64,000 nt of DNA from Thiotrichales bacterium (GTDB lineage Bacteria; Pseudomonadota; Gammaproteobacteria; Beggiatoales; Beggiatoaceae), in contig JADGDE010000010.1 in NCBI GenBank assembly GCA_016745035.1, positions 79,132 through 143,131 of the forward strand. Direction: 5' to 3'. The position numbers and the translations under genes are program-made. Within the stretch, counting starts at the first letter, position 1. Every line of letters begins with the position of its first letter. Under the pieces are notes generated by a model. That model saw only the letters and a list, made by a program, of their open reading frames with translations, was not told the origin of the DNA and did not search any database. Below are positions 9,150-18,193 of the stretch, one piece after another.

Positions 9150-10508
9150 TTAGACTTTACAAGAACCTAATTCACCGCCAAAGATTTTGGCATCATATTC
9201 AACTTGTGAACGAGGTACTTGCTGTACCACTTCGAGTAAGTCGAATTGGCTGCTTGGTTTTTCATTACCACGCATAACCAAGATTTCTTTGAAGCACTGA
9301 TGATCTTCAGCACGATATTCGGTAGGACCATTACCCATGCCATCAAATTTGAAACCTTCAAGTGCAGAGATAACTTCGCAAGGTGCAAAAGTACCCGCCA
9401 TTTCGCAAGCATTAGCATAGAGCAAGGTTTGCACGTAGCAGGTATGTGCTGCCTGTGATGGTGGGAAGCCATATTCTTTACCGAAGGATTTAACAAAGGC
9501 TTGTGAACCTGCGTCAGTGAGTGACCAGTTCCAGTTGGTTGTACCCAAGATGCCTTTGATGTTTTCGCCTGCGCCTTGCGCCATTAAGCGCGAGTAGAGA
9601 GGGACGATGATTTGGAAGTCTTTACCGTTGACTTGTTTGTCACGTAAGCCGAATTGTACCGCTTGGGTCAAAGAGTTGATCATGTCTTTGCCGTAGTGGT
9701 TCAAGACCAATACGTCAGCGCCAGAATTGAGCACTGGGGTAATATATTGTGAGAAGTCACCAGCGCCCAGTGGGGTACGTACCGCTTTGACGGTTTCCCA
9801 GCCCATCGCTTCGGTGGTGTTTTTAATCGATTCTTCTTGAGTCCAGCCCCAGGTGTAATCGGCGGTTAAGTGATAAGCGCGGCGGTCTTTACCCATTTCT
9901 TTTTCAAGTACAGGACCCAGTGCAGCACCGGACATATGCGCGTTGAAGAAGTGGCGGAAGCCATAGCGACGCTTGTCTTTACCGGTGGTATCGTTTGAGT
10001 GGGTCAAGCCAGACATAAAGATAACGCCCATTTCTTGGGCTAAAGATTGCTGAGCAATCGCAACGCCTGAGGAGGAGCCGCCAGACCACATGATAACGCC
10101 GTCTTTTTCGATCATGCGTTTAGCAGAAGCCCTAGCTGCGTCAGATTTAGTTTGGGTATCACCGGTGACGTATTCGACTTTTTTACCTAAAACACCGTTA
10201 CCTTTAAGGCTTAAGGGTTTCATGGTGTTCATCAGACCACTGTCGCCTTCACCATTGATGTGTTTGACGGCCAGTTTAAAGGCACGTAATTCATCCGCAC
10301 CCTCGTCTGCATACGCACCGGTTTGAGGCACGTTAAAACCAAACTTAACGCTACTGCCTTTAGGCACATTACGGAAATTGTGTTCAGCTGCCCACGCATC
10401 TTTGATAAAAAAGCTAGGTGCAGTTGCTGCGACCACAGAGGCGGCGGCCCCTGCTTTTAAGAAACCACGACGTGATAGGGTGTTATATTTTTTTACATCA
10501 TCGCTCAT
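9150..10508 (-). CDS. Tat-exported ABC transporter substrate-binding protein (LivK/HAAT type)
   Basis: This is a periplasmic type I binding protein that should deliver substrate to the LivHMGF complex encoded downstream. The N-terminus carries a twin-arginine signal, SRRGFLKAG, followed by a hydrophobic stretch and a cleavage region near DAWA-AEH, so it is exported folded. The mature part has the family start VKFGFNVPQTGAYADEG and later SGGSSSGVAIAQQS. The start at 10508 is chosen because GAGG lies 7 bases upstream; an ATG 15 bases earlier contains that ribosome site. Length is 452. Two genes lie between it and livH. Its ligand could be an amino acid, amide or urea and is not determinable here. 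Confidence 0.87.
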   Translation of the reverse strand: MSDDVKKYNTLSRRGFLKAGAAASVVAATAPSFFIKDAWAAEHNFRNVPKGSSVKFGFNVPQTGAYADEGADELRAFKLAVKHINGEGDSGLMNTMKPLSLKGNGVLGKKVEYVTGDTQTKSDAARASAKRMIEKDGVIMWSGGSSSGVAIAQQSLAQEMGVIFMSGLTHSNDTTGKDKRRYGFRHFFNAHMSGAALGPVLEKEMGKDRRAYHLTADYTWGWTQEESIKNTTEAMGWETVKAVRTPLGAGDFSQYITPVLNSGADVLVLNHYGKDMINSLTQAVQFGLRDKQVNGKDFQIIVPLYSRLMAQGAGENIKGILGTTNWNWSLTDAGSQAFVKSFGKEYGFPPSQAAHTCYVQTLLYANACEMAGTFAPCEVISALEGFKFDGMGNGPTEYRAEDHQCFKEILVMRGNEKPSSQFDLLEVVQQVPRSQVEYDAKIFGGELGSCKV

Positions 10509-10584
10509 ATTGTGCCTCTCCATATTTGGGACAAAATCTGCCGTACACCCCTCAAGAACCCTGCGGGTACATACAGCTATTAAG

Positions 10585-10607
10585 AGCGTTCATTCTACTA
10601 GAACGCT
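10585..10607 (-). terminator. Hairpin between the dxr operon and the binding-protein gene
   Basis: AGCGTTC (10585-10591) pairs with GAACGCT (10601-10607) around a 9-base loop. It lies about 48 bases past the DUF6868 stop and 77 bases before the binding-protein start. The T-run is poor, so it may be a weak terminator or part of the leader of the next gene. Confidence 0.4.
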
Positions 10608-10654
10608 TTGAAAACACAAGCGACTTTATATAGCAGGGCTAGAGGGGAAAGGGG

Positions 10655-10897
10655 TTAATTCAGCAACATGAAAGTAAGATACGGAGTCAAATTAAAAATA
10701 ATAAAGAAAATCTTAAACAGACCTAAAAAACCGTACATTAACAGGTCAAATTGTGGGCGCGTGATTTGAAACCAGCGGCTGTGCAGGCGATAAATAAAAT
10801 CCGGCATCAGTAAAAGTAAACCGGTCCAAAATAGCAACAAACTGCCATTGATGAGGCTGGCGTACATAAAAAAATCGCTGAGAGCGGTCATATTCAT
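10655..10897 (-). CDS. Small membrane protein, DUF6868-like
   Basis: This is an 80-residue protein with two hydrophobic segments (near residues 10-32 and 50-78) separated by the polar stretch YRLHSRWFQITRPQFD. That central pattern resembles DUF6868, a family of small gammaproteobacterial inner-membrane proteins without known function. It starts 5 bases after dxr and is the last gene of the frr-uppS-cdsA-dxr run. Confidence 0.65.
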   Translation of the reverse strand: MNMTALSDFFMYASLINGSLLLFWTGLLLLMPDFIYRLHSRWFQITRPQFDLLMYGFLGLFKIFFIIFNLTPYLTFMLLN

Positions 10898-10902
10898 CTG
10901 GG

Positions 10903-12075
10903 CTAGTGTAAACGCTGTACTTGTTCGGCGGCTATGTCACGAGCGCGCTTATCATCGGCTAAAACAATCTCTAAACTATCAGCCGAACGGCTGCTGCAAT
11001 GGGCTAGGGTTTGCTCGATCACCGTGACAATATCAGTAAATTTAAGCTCGCTTGCAAGGAAAGCTGCCACCGCCACTTCATTGGCCGCATTTAATATCGC
11101 CGTGGTTGTGCCGCCTGCAAGCATGGCTTCATAAGCCAGTTGTAAACCGGGGAAACGCTGTTGATTCACCGCTTCAAAACGCAGTTTGGCGACCCCGGTC
11201 AAGTCCAGCGTTGGCACTTGGCTATCAAGGCGCTCGGGCCAAAGTAGAGCGTTAGCAATCGGCACGCGCATATCGGGGTTGCCCAATTGCGCCAGCAAAG
11301 AGCCGTCTTGATAAGAGACTAATGAGTGGATAATGCTCTCAGGATGAATCACCACGTCGATTTTATCCGGGGCAACGGCAAATAAATGATGGGCTTCAAT
11401 GACTTCAAGGCCTTTGTTCATCAAGGTTGCCGAATCAACCGATATTTTCGCGCCCATGTCCCAATTAGGATGCGCACACGCCTGCGCTGGGGTGACATTG
11501 AGTAAATCTTTAGGGTCGGTTTCACGAAATGGCCCGCCAGAGGCAGTGAGAACCAAGCCTTTGAGGGCTTGGCGATCTTGCTGATGTAAGCATTGAAACA
11601 AGGCATTGTGTTCGCTGTCGATGGGAATCAACGTGGCTTGATATTTGTCGATGGTTTGCATAAACAAATCCCCCGACATGACCAAACTTTCTTTGTTGGC
11701 AAGCAATACCCTTTTACTGCTTTTAGCGGCGGCAAGTGTGGGTAACAAGCCCGCTGCACCGACAATCGCTGCCATGACCATATCAGCGCTTTCGTGGGCA
11801 GCAGCTTCAATCAAGCCCTCTGTGCCAGAGAGCACTTGGGTATCTGAGCCAGAAGATCTGAGCTTTTGCTCTAGTTGTTCGGCAGCGTTGCCATCGGCCA
11901 TCACGGCAAGGCGTGGATTCCATTCCAAACACAGATCATAGAGTTTATCAACGGCGGTATTGGCCGTCAGTGCCACGACTTTAAAACGACTGCGATTGGC
12001 TGCAATCACACTTAAGGTGCTTGTGCCGATACTTCCGGTTGCACCTAATAGGCTGATACCTAATCTTGCACTCAT
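10903..12075 (-). CDS. dxr: 1-deoxy-D-xylulose 5-phosphate reductoisomerase
   Basis: It converts DXP to MEP with NADPH, the committed step of the non-mevalonate isoprenoid pathway, in the cytoplasm. The NADPH-binding loop GATGSIGTSTL is at residues 10-20. The metal/substrate motif IDSEHNALFQCL is near residue 154, SGGPFRE near 188 and MNKGLEVIEAHHLF near 217. The length of 390 is usual. It starts 1 base after cdsA. Isoprenoid units made here feed the UppS encoded in the same operon. Confidence 0.96.
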   Translation of the reverse strand: MSARLGISLLGATGSIGTSTLSVIAANRSRFKVVALTANTAVDKLYDLCLEWNPRLAVMADGNAAEQLEQKLRSSGSDTQVLSGTEGLIEAAAHESADMVMAAIVGAAGLLPTLAAAKSSKRVLLANKESLVMSGDLFMQTIDKYQATLIPIDSEHNALFQCLHQQDRQALKGLVLTASGGPFRETDPKDLLNVTPAQACAHPNWDMGAKISVDSATLMNKGLEVIEAHHLFAVAPDKIDVVIHPESIIHSLVSYQDGSLLAQLGNPDMRVPIANALLWPERLDSQVPTLDLTGVAKLRFEAVNQQRFPGLQLAYEAMLAGGTTTAILNAANEVAVAAFLASELKFTDIVTVIEQTLAHCSSRSADSLEIVLADDKRARDIAAEQVQRLH

Positions 12076-12076
12076 A

Positions 12077-12874
12077 TCATGCCCCTATACTGTTGAGTCC
12101 GACTAAAAACCACGGCGCTGCTGCTAATAGGCTGTCGAGCCTATCTAAAATGCCACCGTGTCCAGGGAGGAGTTGGCTACTGTCTTTCATGCTCGCATCG
12201 CGTTTGAGCAGGCTTTCGATTAAATCGCCTAAAACGGAAATCATCGCCACCACCAAGCAGAGTATGCCAAATAGGATTAAGGCTTTGCCCTGCCAAAGCG
12301 CAAAACCAATACCGACAGCAAGGCTGGCTATTAGCCCGCCATAAACGCCTTCACGGCTTTTACCGGGACTGACTTTGCTCGCCAGTTTCACCCGCCCAAA
12401 GCGTTTGCCGGTGAAATAAGCACCAATGTCCGCTGCCCAAATTAAAAATAATAAACACAAGAGATAAGCCACGCCGTAATGGCCGTGCAATTGGCTTAAA
12501 CTCAGCCACGCCGAGGACAACACTAACCAGCCTATTAAAGTTTTAGCAATACGCGAGTGAAATAATAAGCCCCGCCCTTGTTGATAATGCCAAACGGCGT
12601 ATAAGCCTGCTAGCCAGGCCAGCAAGCTCAATTCTAAAAGATAGGGGAATAAATGCACATAATATTGTAGCGCCCAAAATAACAGCGCTTGCACGGCAAT
12701 AAAGCCCGCTTGCATCTCGACTTTTTTCCAGCCCGCAAGGCGCGCCCATTCCCAAGCACCAATCAGTAAAACCGCCGCCAATGCGAGGCGGAAGCCTTGA
12801 TTGTCTAAATAAAAAAGACCAACAAACACCAAGGCAGCAAGCACAATGGCCGTAATAACACGTTGTTTTAGCAT
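12077..12874 (-). CDS. cdsA: Phosphatidate cytidylyltransferase (CDP-diglyceride synthase)
   Basis: This is a polytopic inner-membrane enzyme that makes CDP-diacylglycerol from phosphatidate and CTP for phospholipid synthesis. The C-terminal signature SLLKRDASMKDSSQLLPGHG, followed by GILDRLDS, is intact, including the metal-binding Lys-Asp and Asp-Arg pairs. It has about seven hydrophobic segments in 265 residues, the normal length. It lies between uppS (4-base gap) and dxr (1-base gap). Confidence 0.95.
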   Translation of the reverse strand: MLKQRVITAIVLAALVFVGLFYLDNQGFRLALAAVLLIGAWEWARLAGWKKVEMQAGFIAVQALLFWALQYYVHLFPYLLELSLLAWLAGLYAVWHYQQGRGLLFHSRIAKTLIGWLVLSSAWLSLSQLHGHYGVAYLLCLLFLIWAADIGAYFTGKRFGRVKLASKVSPGKSREGVYGGLIASLAVGIGFALWQGKALILFGILCLVVAMISVLGDLIESLLKRDASMKDSSQLLPGHGGILDRLDSLLAAAPWFLVGLNSIGA

Positions 12875-12878
12875 AAAC

Positions 12879-13601
12879 TTAAGAGGACTCTTGTTTCACT
12901 TGTTCCCCTGTTTTGCCAAAACGACGTTGCCGGGTGGCATAGTCATCAATTGCTAATTGCAAGGCATCGCCATCAAAATCAGGCCAGAGGGTATCGGTAA
13001 AATACAGTTCGGTGTAGGCCAATTGCCAGAGCAAAAAATTGCTAATGCGTTTCTCGCCACCGGTACGGATAAATAAATCGGGTGCAGGCACATCGGCAAG
13101 GTTGATCAGGCTTGCCAGTTGTTCGGTGTTGATGTCATCAAGTGTCAATTGACCTTGTTGGACTTGTGCGGCTAATTGTTGCGCTGCCTGAGCAATGTCC
13201 CATTGTCCGCCATAGTTGGCAGCAACCACCAATTGCATTCCTTTATTATCAATGGTTTGCGCCTCAGCATCGGCGATTTGTGCTTGGAGTTTGGGAGAAA
13301 ATGCACTGCGCTCGCCAATGATGCGTAAACGAATATCGTTTTTTTGCAATTGTGCCAGCTCTTTTTTCAAGGCGGTGGCAAACAAGTCCATGAGTAAATT
13401 GACTTCCATGGTCGGTCTGCGCCAATTTTCACTACTAAAAGCAAAGACCGTCAATACCTCGATTTCGAGTTTGCGACAATGGCGGATCACTTTGCGCATC
13501 GCCTCCAAACCGCTGCGATGTCCTGCATAACGCGGTAGAAAGCGCTTTTTAGCCCAGCGCCCATTGCCATCCATAATGATTGCAATATGGCGAGGTTGCA
13601 T
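12879..13601 (-). CDS. uppS: Undecaprenyl diphosphate synthase (cis-prenyltransferase)
   Basis: It elongates farnesyl diphosphate to C55 undecaprenyl diphosphate, the carrier for peptidoglycan and O-antigen sugars. The N-terminal motif HIAIIMDGNGRWAKKR carries the catalytic Asp11, and RTGGEKRISNFLLWQLAYTE is the C-terminal substrate motif. At 240 residues it is close to the E. coli enzyme. Its ATG overlaps the frr stop by one base, indicating coupling. Confidence 0.96.
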   Translation of the reverse strand: MQPRHIAIIMDGNGRWAKKRFLPRYAGHRSGLEAMRKVIRHCRKLEIEVLTVFAFSSENWRRPTMEVNLLMDLFATALKKELAQLQKNDIRLRIIGERSAFSPKLQAQIADAEAQTIDNKGMQLVVAANYGGQWDIAQAAQQLAAQVQQGQLTLDDINTEQLASLINLADVPAPDLFIRTGGEKRISNFLLWQLAYTELYFTDTLWPDFDGDALQLAIDDYATRQRRFGKTGEQVKQESS

Positions 13602-14158
13602 CAGACTTCCATCAACTCTTTTTCTTTTTCGTCGAGAATGGTTTCAATTTGAGCAATATATTTATCGGTCATTTTTTGCACAATCTCATGAGCGCGACGT
13701 TCGTCATCTTCGCTGATGTCTTTATCTTTCACCATGTTTTTCAGTTGGGTGTTGCTATCACGGCGAATATTACGCACCGCAACGCGCCCACCTTCGGCTT
13801 CATTTTTGACCACGCGGGTCAAGTCGCGGCGACGGTCTTCGGTCATCGGTGGCAGAGGAATCCGAATCAAAGTCCCGGCACTGGCGGGGTTTAGCCCTAA
13901 GTCAGAGTCCATAATGGCTTTTTCGATGGTAGAGACCATATTTTTTTCCCAAGGGGTCACACCCAAGGTACGGGAGTCGATGACGGTGACATTCGCCATT
14001 TGTGTCAAAGGGGTATCCGAGCCATAGTAAGGCACGGTGATGTGATCCAAAAGGCTGGTGTGGGCGCGTCCGGTGCGAACTTTAGTAAACGCCACACGCA
14101 ATGATTCCACGCTCTTTTGCATCCGCTCTTCAGCTTCTTCGTAAATTAATTCAATCAT
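13601..14158 (-). CDS. frr: Ribosome recycling factor
   Basis: It splits post-termination ribosomes together with EF-G. The sequence holds the family core [20 protein letters not shown] and the C-terminal helix with [21 protein letters not shown] split across the last turn. The ATG at 14156-14158 gives 185 residues, exactly the usual length; an upstream TTG would add 12 atypical residues. pyrH, often the neighbour of frr, is absent: a divergent GH9 gene lies upstream, so the operon promoter must be in 14159-14317. Confidence 0.95.
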   Translation of the reverse strand: MIELIYEEAEERMQKSVESLRVAFTKVRTGRAHTSLLDHITVPYYGSDTPLTQMANVTVIDSRTLGVTPWEKNMVSTIEKAIMDSDLGLNPASAGTLIRIPLPPMTEDRRRDLTRVVKNEAEGGRVAVRNIRRDSNTQLKNMVKDKDISEDDERRAHEIVQKMTDKYIAQIETILDEKEKELMEV

Positions 14159-14317
14159 ATTCTCGGAGGGAGGTTGTTGCTGACAAAAAATCAATCAGGG
14201 CATTGTACCACTCCCGCAAGCGGCTTTACAGCTTTGAATAATTGCACTCGTCAAAGGCTGGCATTTTGTTTTATGCTTTATTGCCTAGATGTTAGCGCAT
14301 AGATAAGGGAGGGCGTG

Positions 14318-16558
14318 ATGGGGCGATATGTTGTGCTGTTGTCTGTTGTATTTTGGATGCACTTACTCGGTGCTGAACCGTTGGGAAAACTTAGCCCGCA
14401 TATCGTTGTTGATCAATTTGGTTATTTACCCGGTATGAACAAAATTGCGGTTTTGCGCGATCCACAACAAGGTTATGATGCCAAGCAAAGCTATCAAGCC
14501 GCGCCTTTCTACGAAGTCCGTGACAGTAGCACAAACAAAACCAGCTTAGTTCTTGAGGCAAACGCATGGAAACAAGGGCAAGTCCACGGGCAAAAAACCG
14601 ACCCGCGTTACCTTAAAGACGGCGGCGATTCGCGTTTTGGCTCTGGTGATAGAGTTTGGCATCTGGATTTTTCTGCCCTCAAACAAGCGGGGGAGTATTA
14701 TATCTATGACCCCGAGAAAAAATTGCGCTCGGCTGAATTTAAGATTGCCGAAGATGTTTATCACCCGCTGTTTCGCGCTGCGTTTAAAACTTTTTTTTAT
14801 CAACGTTTTAATCAAGCCAAGCAAGCGCCTTTTGCCGAACCTGCGGGGCAAGATGATGCCAGCCATGCACAGTTAAAAACCGAGACCGAAGGCGTATACC
14901 ACATCAATGATTGCTGGGCGTTTCATGCGCAAAAATGCCCTGATGTTGATCATATCGGCGATTGCAGCTACAAGCAAAGCGGCTATATTTACGAACTCGA
15001 CCACCCTTGGCGACAGGATTTAAAAAAAGCCGCCAAGCGTCCCGTGCGCGATATGTCCGGCGGTTGGTATGATGCCGGAGATTACAATAAATATGTGCTC
15101 TACAGCGACGGCACGATTAACGAGTTACTCTATACCTATGAAGACATCCCCAGGCCTGCACGCAAGGCGGCATTTTGGGACGATCTCGGCATTCCTGAAT
15201 CGGGCAACGGTGTGAATGATTTATTAGATGAAATTAAGTGGGAACTCGATTGGCTGCTGAAAATGCAAATCACCCCGACCAATAGCCCTGATTGTCAGCA
15301 AAAAGATACCTGTGGTTTATTTAATTTCAAACACGGGGTTTTAAATTGGGGCTATCGTGGTGCGCCCAGCGGCGACCAAACCTTGCGTTGTTATGCCAGC
15401 CCCAGCATTTCCGCCACGCTTGCCGCCACCAATGCGCTGGCTCATGCGGCGGTGGTTTATCAGCAAATCAAGCCATTGCACACGTATGCCCAGCAACTGT
15501 ACACAACGGCAGCAGCGACATGGGAGCGCTTAAAACGCCCCGAATTGCACGGAAAATTACTCAGTAATCCACAAAAAAGCGATTTTTTAGCTTTTAAAGC
15601 TTATGACAACGACGGCTTGCGGGCTAAAGGTGCTAGCAAAACCCAGTTTCAGCACACCGGAAAAGGGCTGGAAGATGACGGCTATAGCAATATCAACGGC
15701 AACAAAGTTTATGAATATGAAAGCGTGCGCTTGATGGCGGCGATTTTTTTATATGCCGCCACGCCGCCCGAGGCAAAAAAACGTGCCGAATATCATCAAT
15801 ATATTAAAAACTTTGTCCATAAGGATTCGGTATTGCTTTCGGGCTGTGGGCTAAACGTTACCGAGCGCAGTTGCAAACATGGGTTTTATTTACAGGGCAA
15901 AGGCGTGAATGCGGAGATGCAAGAGGCGCTGTTTTATTATGCCCGCCTGCCAGATGCCGATAAACAACTTAAAGCCCTGATTGAAAAAGCTTACGTCTAT
16001 GCCGCTGAAACCAGCCCTTATAACAGCATCACGCCGTATTTAAACGCCGAGCGCAACGATGACCCCTATATGGCTTTTATTGATGATTATATGTGGGGCA
16101 GTAATGCGGCAAAAAGCCGTTATGCGATTCCCTTATTAAATATCGCCAATGCTCAACTTGGCGCGCATAATAAAGCCGATTATCGCCGTATCGCTGGCGG
16201 TTATTTGCATTATTTACATGGGCTTAATCCACTCTCGCAAGTGTACTTAACCAATATGCACGCCTATGGCGCAGAAAACAGTGTTATGCGCTTTTATCAT
16301 TTGTGGTTTAATAAAGACACGCCGCTAACAAAACCGCCGCTTGCTGGGTTTTTGGTCGGCGGGGCAAATCAGTTTTTTCAAAGCCGCAAGGTGCTGATGC
16401 CAGAGAGTCGTGAGCGCCTAGATGCTCAACCACGACAAAAAGCCTTCAAAGCCTTTAACGAGCATTATGGCGCGTATCAACTGAGCGAAAACGGCATTTA
16501 TTATCAAGCAGCGTATTTGCGCTTATTGCAACATTTTATCAATCCTCAAAGCGAATGA
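14318..16558 (+). CDS. Secreted glycoside hydrolase family 9 (endoglucanase-type)
   Basis: It hydrolyses beta-glucan, probably cellulose-like, outside the cytoplasm. A signal peptide covers about residues 1-20. An N-terminal Ig-like domain of the CelD type (near 28-130) contains VDQFGYLPGMNKIAVLRD. The catalytic (alpha/alpha)6 barrel carries GGWYDAGDYNKYV, with Asp252 and Asp255 as nucleophile-activating base candidates, the His648 region NMHAYGAENS, and Glu724 in SENGIYYQAA as general acid. The ATG at 14318 lies 5-6 bases after AAGGGAGG; a GTG three bases earlier is possible. The stop overlaps the MurD-like gene by 4 bases (ATGA). No cellulose-binding module is seen. It could serve cellulose turnover or cell-wall/sheath remodelling. 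Confidence 0.9.
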   Translation: MGRYVVLLSVVFWMHLLGAEPLGKLSPHIVVDQFGYLPGMNKIAVLRDPQQGYDAKQSYQAAPFYEVRDSSTNKTSLVLEANAWKQGQVHGQKTDPRYLKDGGDSRFGSGDRVWHLDFSALKQAGEYYIYDPEKKLRSAEFKIAEDVYHPLFRAAFKTFFYQRFNQAKQAPFAEPAGQDDASHAQLKTETEGVYHINDCWAFHAQKCPDVDHIGDCSYKQSGYIYELDHPWRQDLKKAAKRPVRDMSGGWYDAGDYNKYVLYSDGTINELLYTYEDIPRPARKAAFWDDLGIPESGNGVNDLLDEIKWELDWLLKMQITPTNSPDCQQKDTCGLFNFKHGVLNWGYRGAPSGDQTLRCYASPSISATLAATNALAHAAVVYQQIKPLHTYAQQLYTTAAATWERLKRPELHGKLLSNPQKSDFLAFKAYDNDGLRAKGASKTQFQHTGKGLEDDGYSNINGNKVYEYESVRLMAAIFLYAATPPEAKKRAEYHQYIKNFVHKDSVLLSGCGLNVTERSCKHGFYLQGKGVNAEMQEALFYYARLPDADKQLKALIEKAYVYAAETSPYNSITPYLNAERNDDPYMAFIDDYMWGSNAAKSRYAIPLLNIANAQLGAHNKADYRRIAGGYLHYLHGLNPLSQVYLTNMHAYGAENSVMRFYHLWFNKDTPLTKPPLAGFLVGGANQFFQSRKVLMPESRERLDAQPRQKAFKAFNEHYGAYQLSENGIYYQAAYLRLLQHFINPQSE

Positions 16559-17862
16559 ACTTATTAGAACAGCTATCGACCTTAAAACGGGTCGCCATTT
16601 ATGGCTATGGGCAAGAAGGACAATCTATCAAGCGCTGGCTTAGTCGGCATTATCCTAAGATCAAGGTTGATATTCTCAACGATACGCTTTTAGAGGTACG
16701 TGGTTGTGAGGTCTACAGTGGCGAGGCGGTGGCGGCGCAATTGCTTGAATATGAACTGGTGTTTAAATCTCCAGGCATTAGCCCTTATCAAGCCTCAATT
16801 CAAACTGCCTTGGCACAAGGGATACAGTTTAGCTCCTCGACTAATTTATGGTTTGCCAGTTATCGCCCACACTGCTGTGTGGTCATTAGCGGCACAAAGG
16901 GTAAAAGCACCACCAGCAGTTTGGTCGCGCATATGCTCAAAGCCCAAGGGCGCGAGGTGGTGTTAGCGGGCAATATTGGGCATCCACTGTTGGATCAAAA
17001 AGCCGCTCCCGAAGCAACATGGGTGCTAGAACTCTCTAGCTATCAATTGTGGGATTTTAACGCCAGCCCTGATGTGGTGGCTTTATTGAATTTATTTCCC
17101 GAGCATTTGGACTGGCACGGTTCGGTTGAGTGCTATTATCAAGACAAACTGCATTTACTCACTCGCCCTGATGAAAATACGCTGCGTATTAGCAACGCAG
17201 AAGATAGCCGCATTGGGCAATATTATCCGGGCAAGGTCGATCAGTATTTTAATGATAAACAGGGATTTCATGTCCAAGGTCATCATATCTATTTTGATGA
17301 GGAAAAAATCCCCTGTTTATTCCATTTACGCGGTGAACATAACCTAAAAAATTTAGCCGCAGCTTTCACCATTGTTGAGCAATTAGGCATTCCGGTTCAG
17401 CAAGCCTGTTTACAACTCGATGACTTTAAGGCATTGGCACATCGCTTAAATTATCTCGGTGAGCGCAGCGGTTTTGCTTATGTCGATGACAGTATTTCCA
17501 CCACGCCACAATCAGCACTGGCAGCGATTAACAGTTTTGATAACACAGCAATCACCTTGATTGTCGGCGGTTATGATCGTGGCTTGGATTGGCAGGATTT
17601 AGCCGCAGCCTTGCCGCAAAGTACGGTGAAACTGGTGGTCACATTGCCTGATAATGGCGATAAAATTCAGCAAACCATCGCCGAAGTTAAGGATGCCCCA
17701 CTTTGTTATGCCGCGTTGAATATGGCGATGGCACTAGAATTGGCGAAACGTCATAGTGCGGAGAACAGTATTATTTTGCTCTCACCTGGCGCGCCTAGCT
17801 ATGGGCATTATCGTAACTTTAAAGAGCGCGGCCAATTATTTGCTCAATTGGCTGGGTTTTAG
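16555..17862 (+). CDS. MurD-like UDP-N-acetylmuramoyl-L-alanine--glutamate ligase
   Basis: This is a Mur-ligase of 435 residues with N-terminal Rossmann domain (VAIYGYGQEGQS), ATP loop SGTKGKSTTSS near residue 112 and C-terminal domain. The stretch HRLNYLGERSGFAYVDDSIS continues as TTPQSALAAI, where E. coli-type MurD has NDSKATN. The DDSISTTP form recalls MurD2-type enzymes that add L-Glu, but it also occurs in other MurD branches, so the glutamate isomer is uncertain. It is outside any dcw cluster and translationally coupled to the GH9 gene. It may be the sole or a second MurD. Confidence 0.82.
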   Translation: MNLLEQLSTLKRVAIYGYGQEGQSIKRWLSRHYPKIKVDILNDTLLEVRGCEVYSGEAVAAQLLEYELVFKSPGISPYQASIQTALAQGIQFSSSTNLWFASYRPHCCVVISGTKGKSTTSSLVAHMLKAQGREVVLAGNIGHPLLDQKAAPEATWVLELSSYQLWDFNASPDVVALLNLFPEHLDWHGSVECYYQDKLHLLTRPDENTLRISNAEDSRIGQYYPGKVDQYFNDKQGFHVQGHHIYFDEEKIPCLFHLRGEHNLKNLAAAFTIVEQLGIPVQQACLQLDDFKALAHRLNYLGERSGFAYVDDSISTTPQSALAAINSFDNTAITLIVGGYDRGLDWQDLAAALPQSTVKLVVTLPDNGDKIQQTIAEVKDAPLCYAALNMAMALELAKRHSAENSIILLSPGAPSYGHYRNFKERGQLFAQLAGF

Positions 17863-18192
17863 TTGGCGATAATCTGCTAAAGCCCGCAATAACCATGTTT
17901 GGCTCGGTTCGGCGGCTTTATTGGGACAATGAATTAAATAGGCTTTACCCGATAAACTGCTTTTGCTGGCACTCAAACGAATAAAATCCTCGGCGCTGTG
18001 AATCTCATCTTGGAAATACGCCCGTTTTTTTTCAATATGCTCAAGTGCCTCTGTGCCTTGGTAAAACTTGCCGTTGCGCTGATAACGACAATCGGTTTGT
18101 TTAATCATATCCAGTAAATAAGCAATTTCTGTGGTGCTGTCTGCAATGCTGACCGAGGGCAGGCAAAATAACAGGATAAATAAAAAGCGCAT
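17836..18192 (-). CDS. Exported DUF5329-like protein
   Basis: This is a 118-residue protein with a Sec signal peptide (FLFILLFCLPSVSIADS, cleavage near residue 17). The mature part EIAYLLDMIKQTDCRYQRNG, followed by AYFQDEIHSAEDFIRLSASK and SSLSGKAYLIHCP, matches the DUF5329 pattern with two conserved Cys. Function unknown, presumably periplasmic. It starts 1 base after the GT39-like gene and its 3' end overlaps the oppositely oriented MurD-like gene by 27 bases. Confidence 0.75.
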   Translation of the reverse strand: MRFLFILLFCLPSVSIADSTTEIAYLLDMIKQTDCRYQRNGKFYQGTEALEHIEKKRAYFQDEIHSAEDFIRLSASKSSLSGKAYLIHCPNKAAEPSQTWLLRALADYRQLKPSQLSK

Positions 18193-18193
18193 T

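Noticed and set aside
2517..10508. Urea transporter urtABCDE
   Set aside because: The LivH-like permease is 333 residues without the long UrtB extension, the gene order is interrupted, and the binding protein lacks features I can tie to UrtA; the generic HAAT label is safer.
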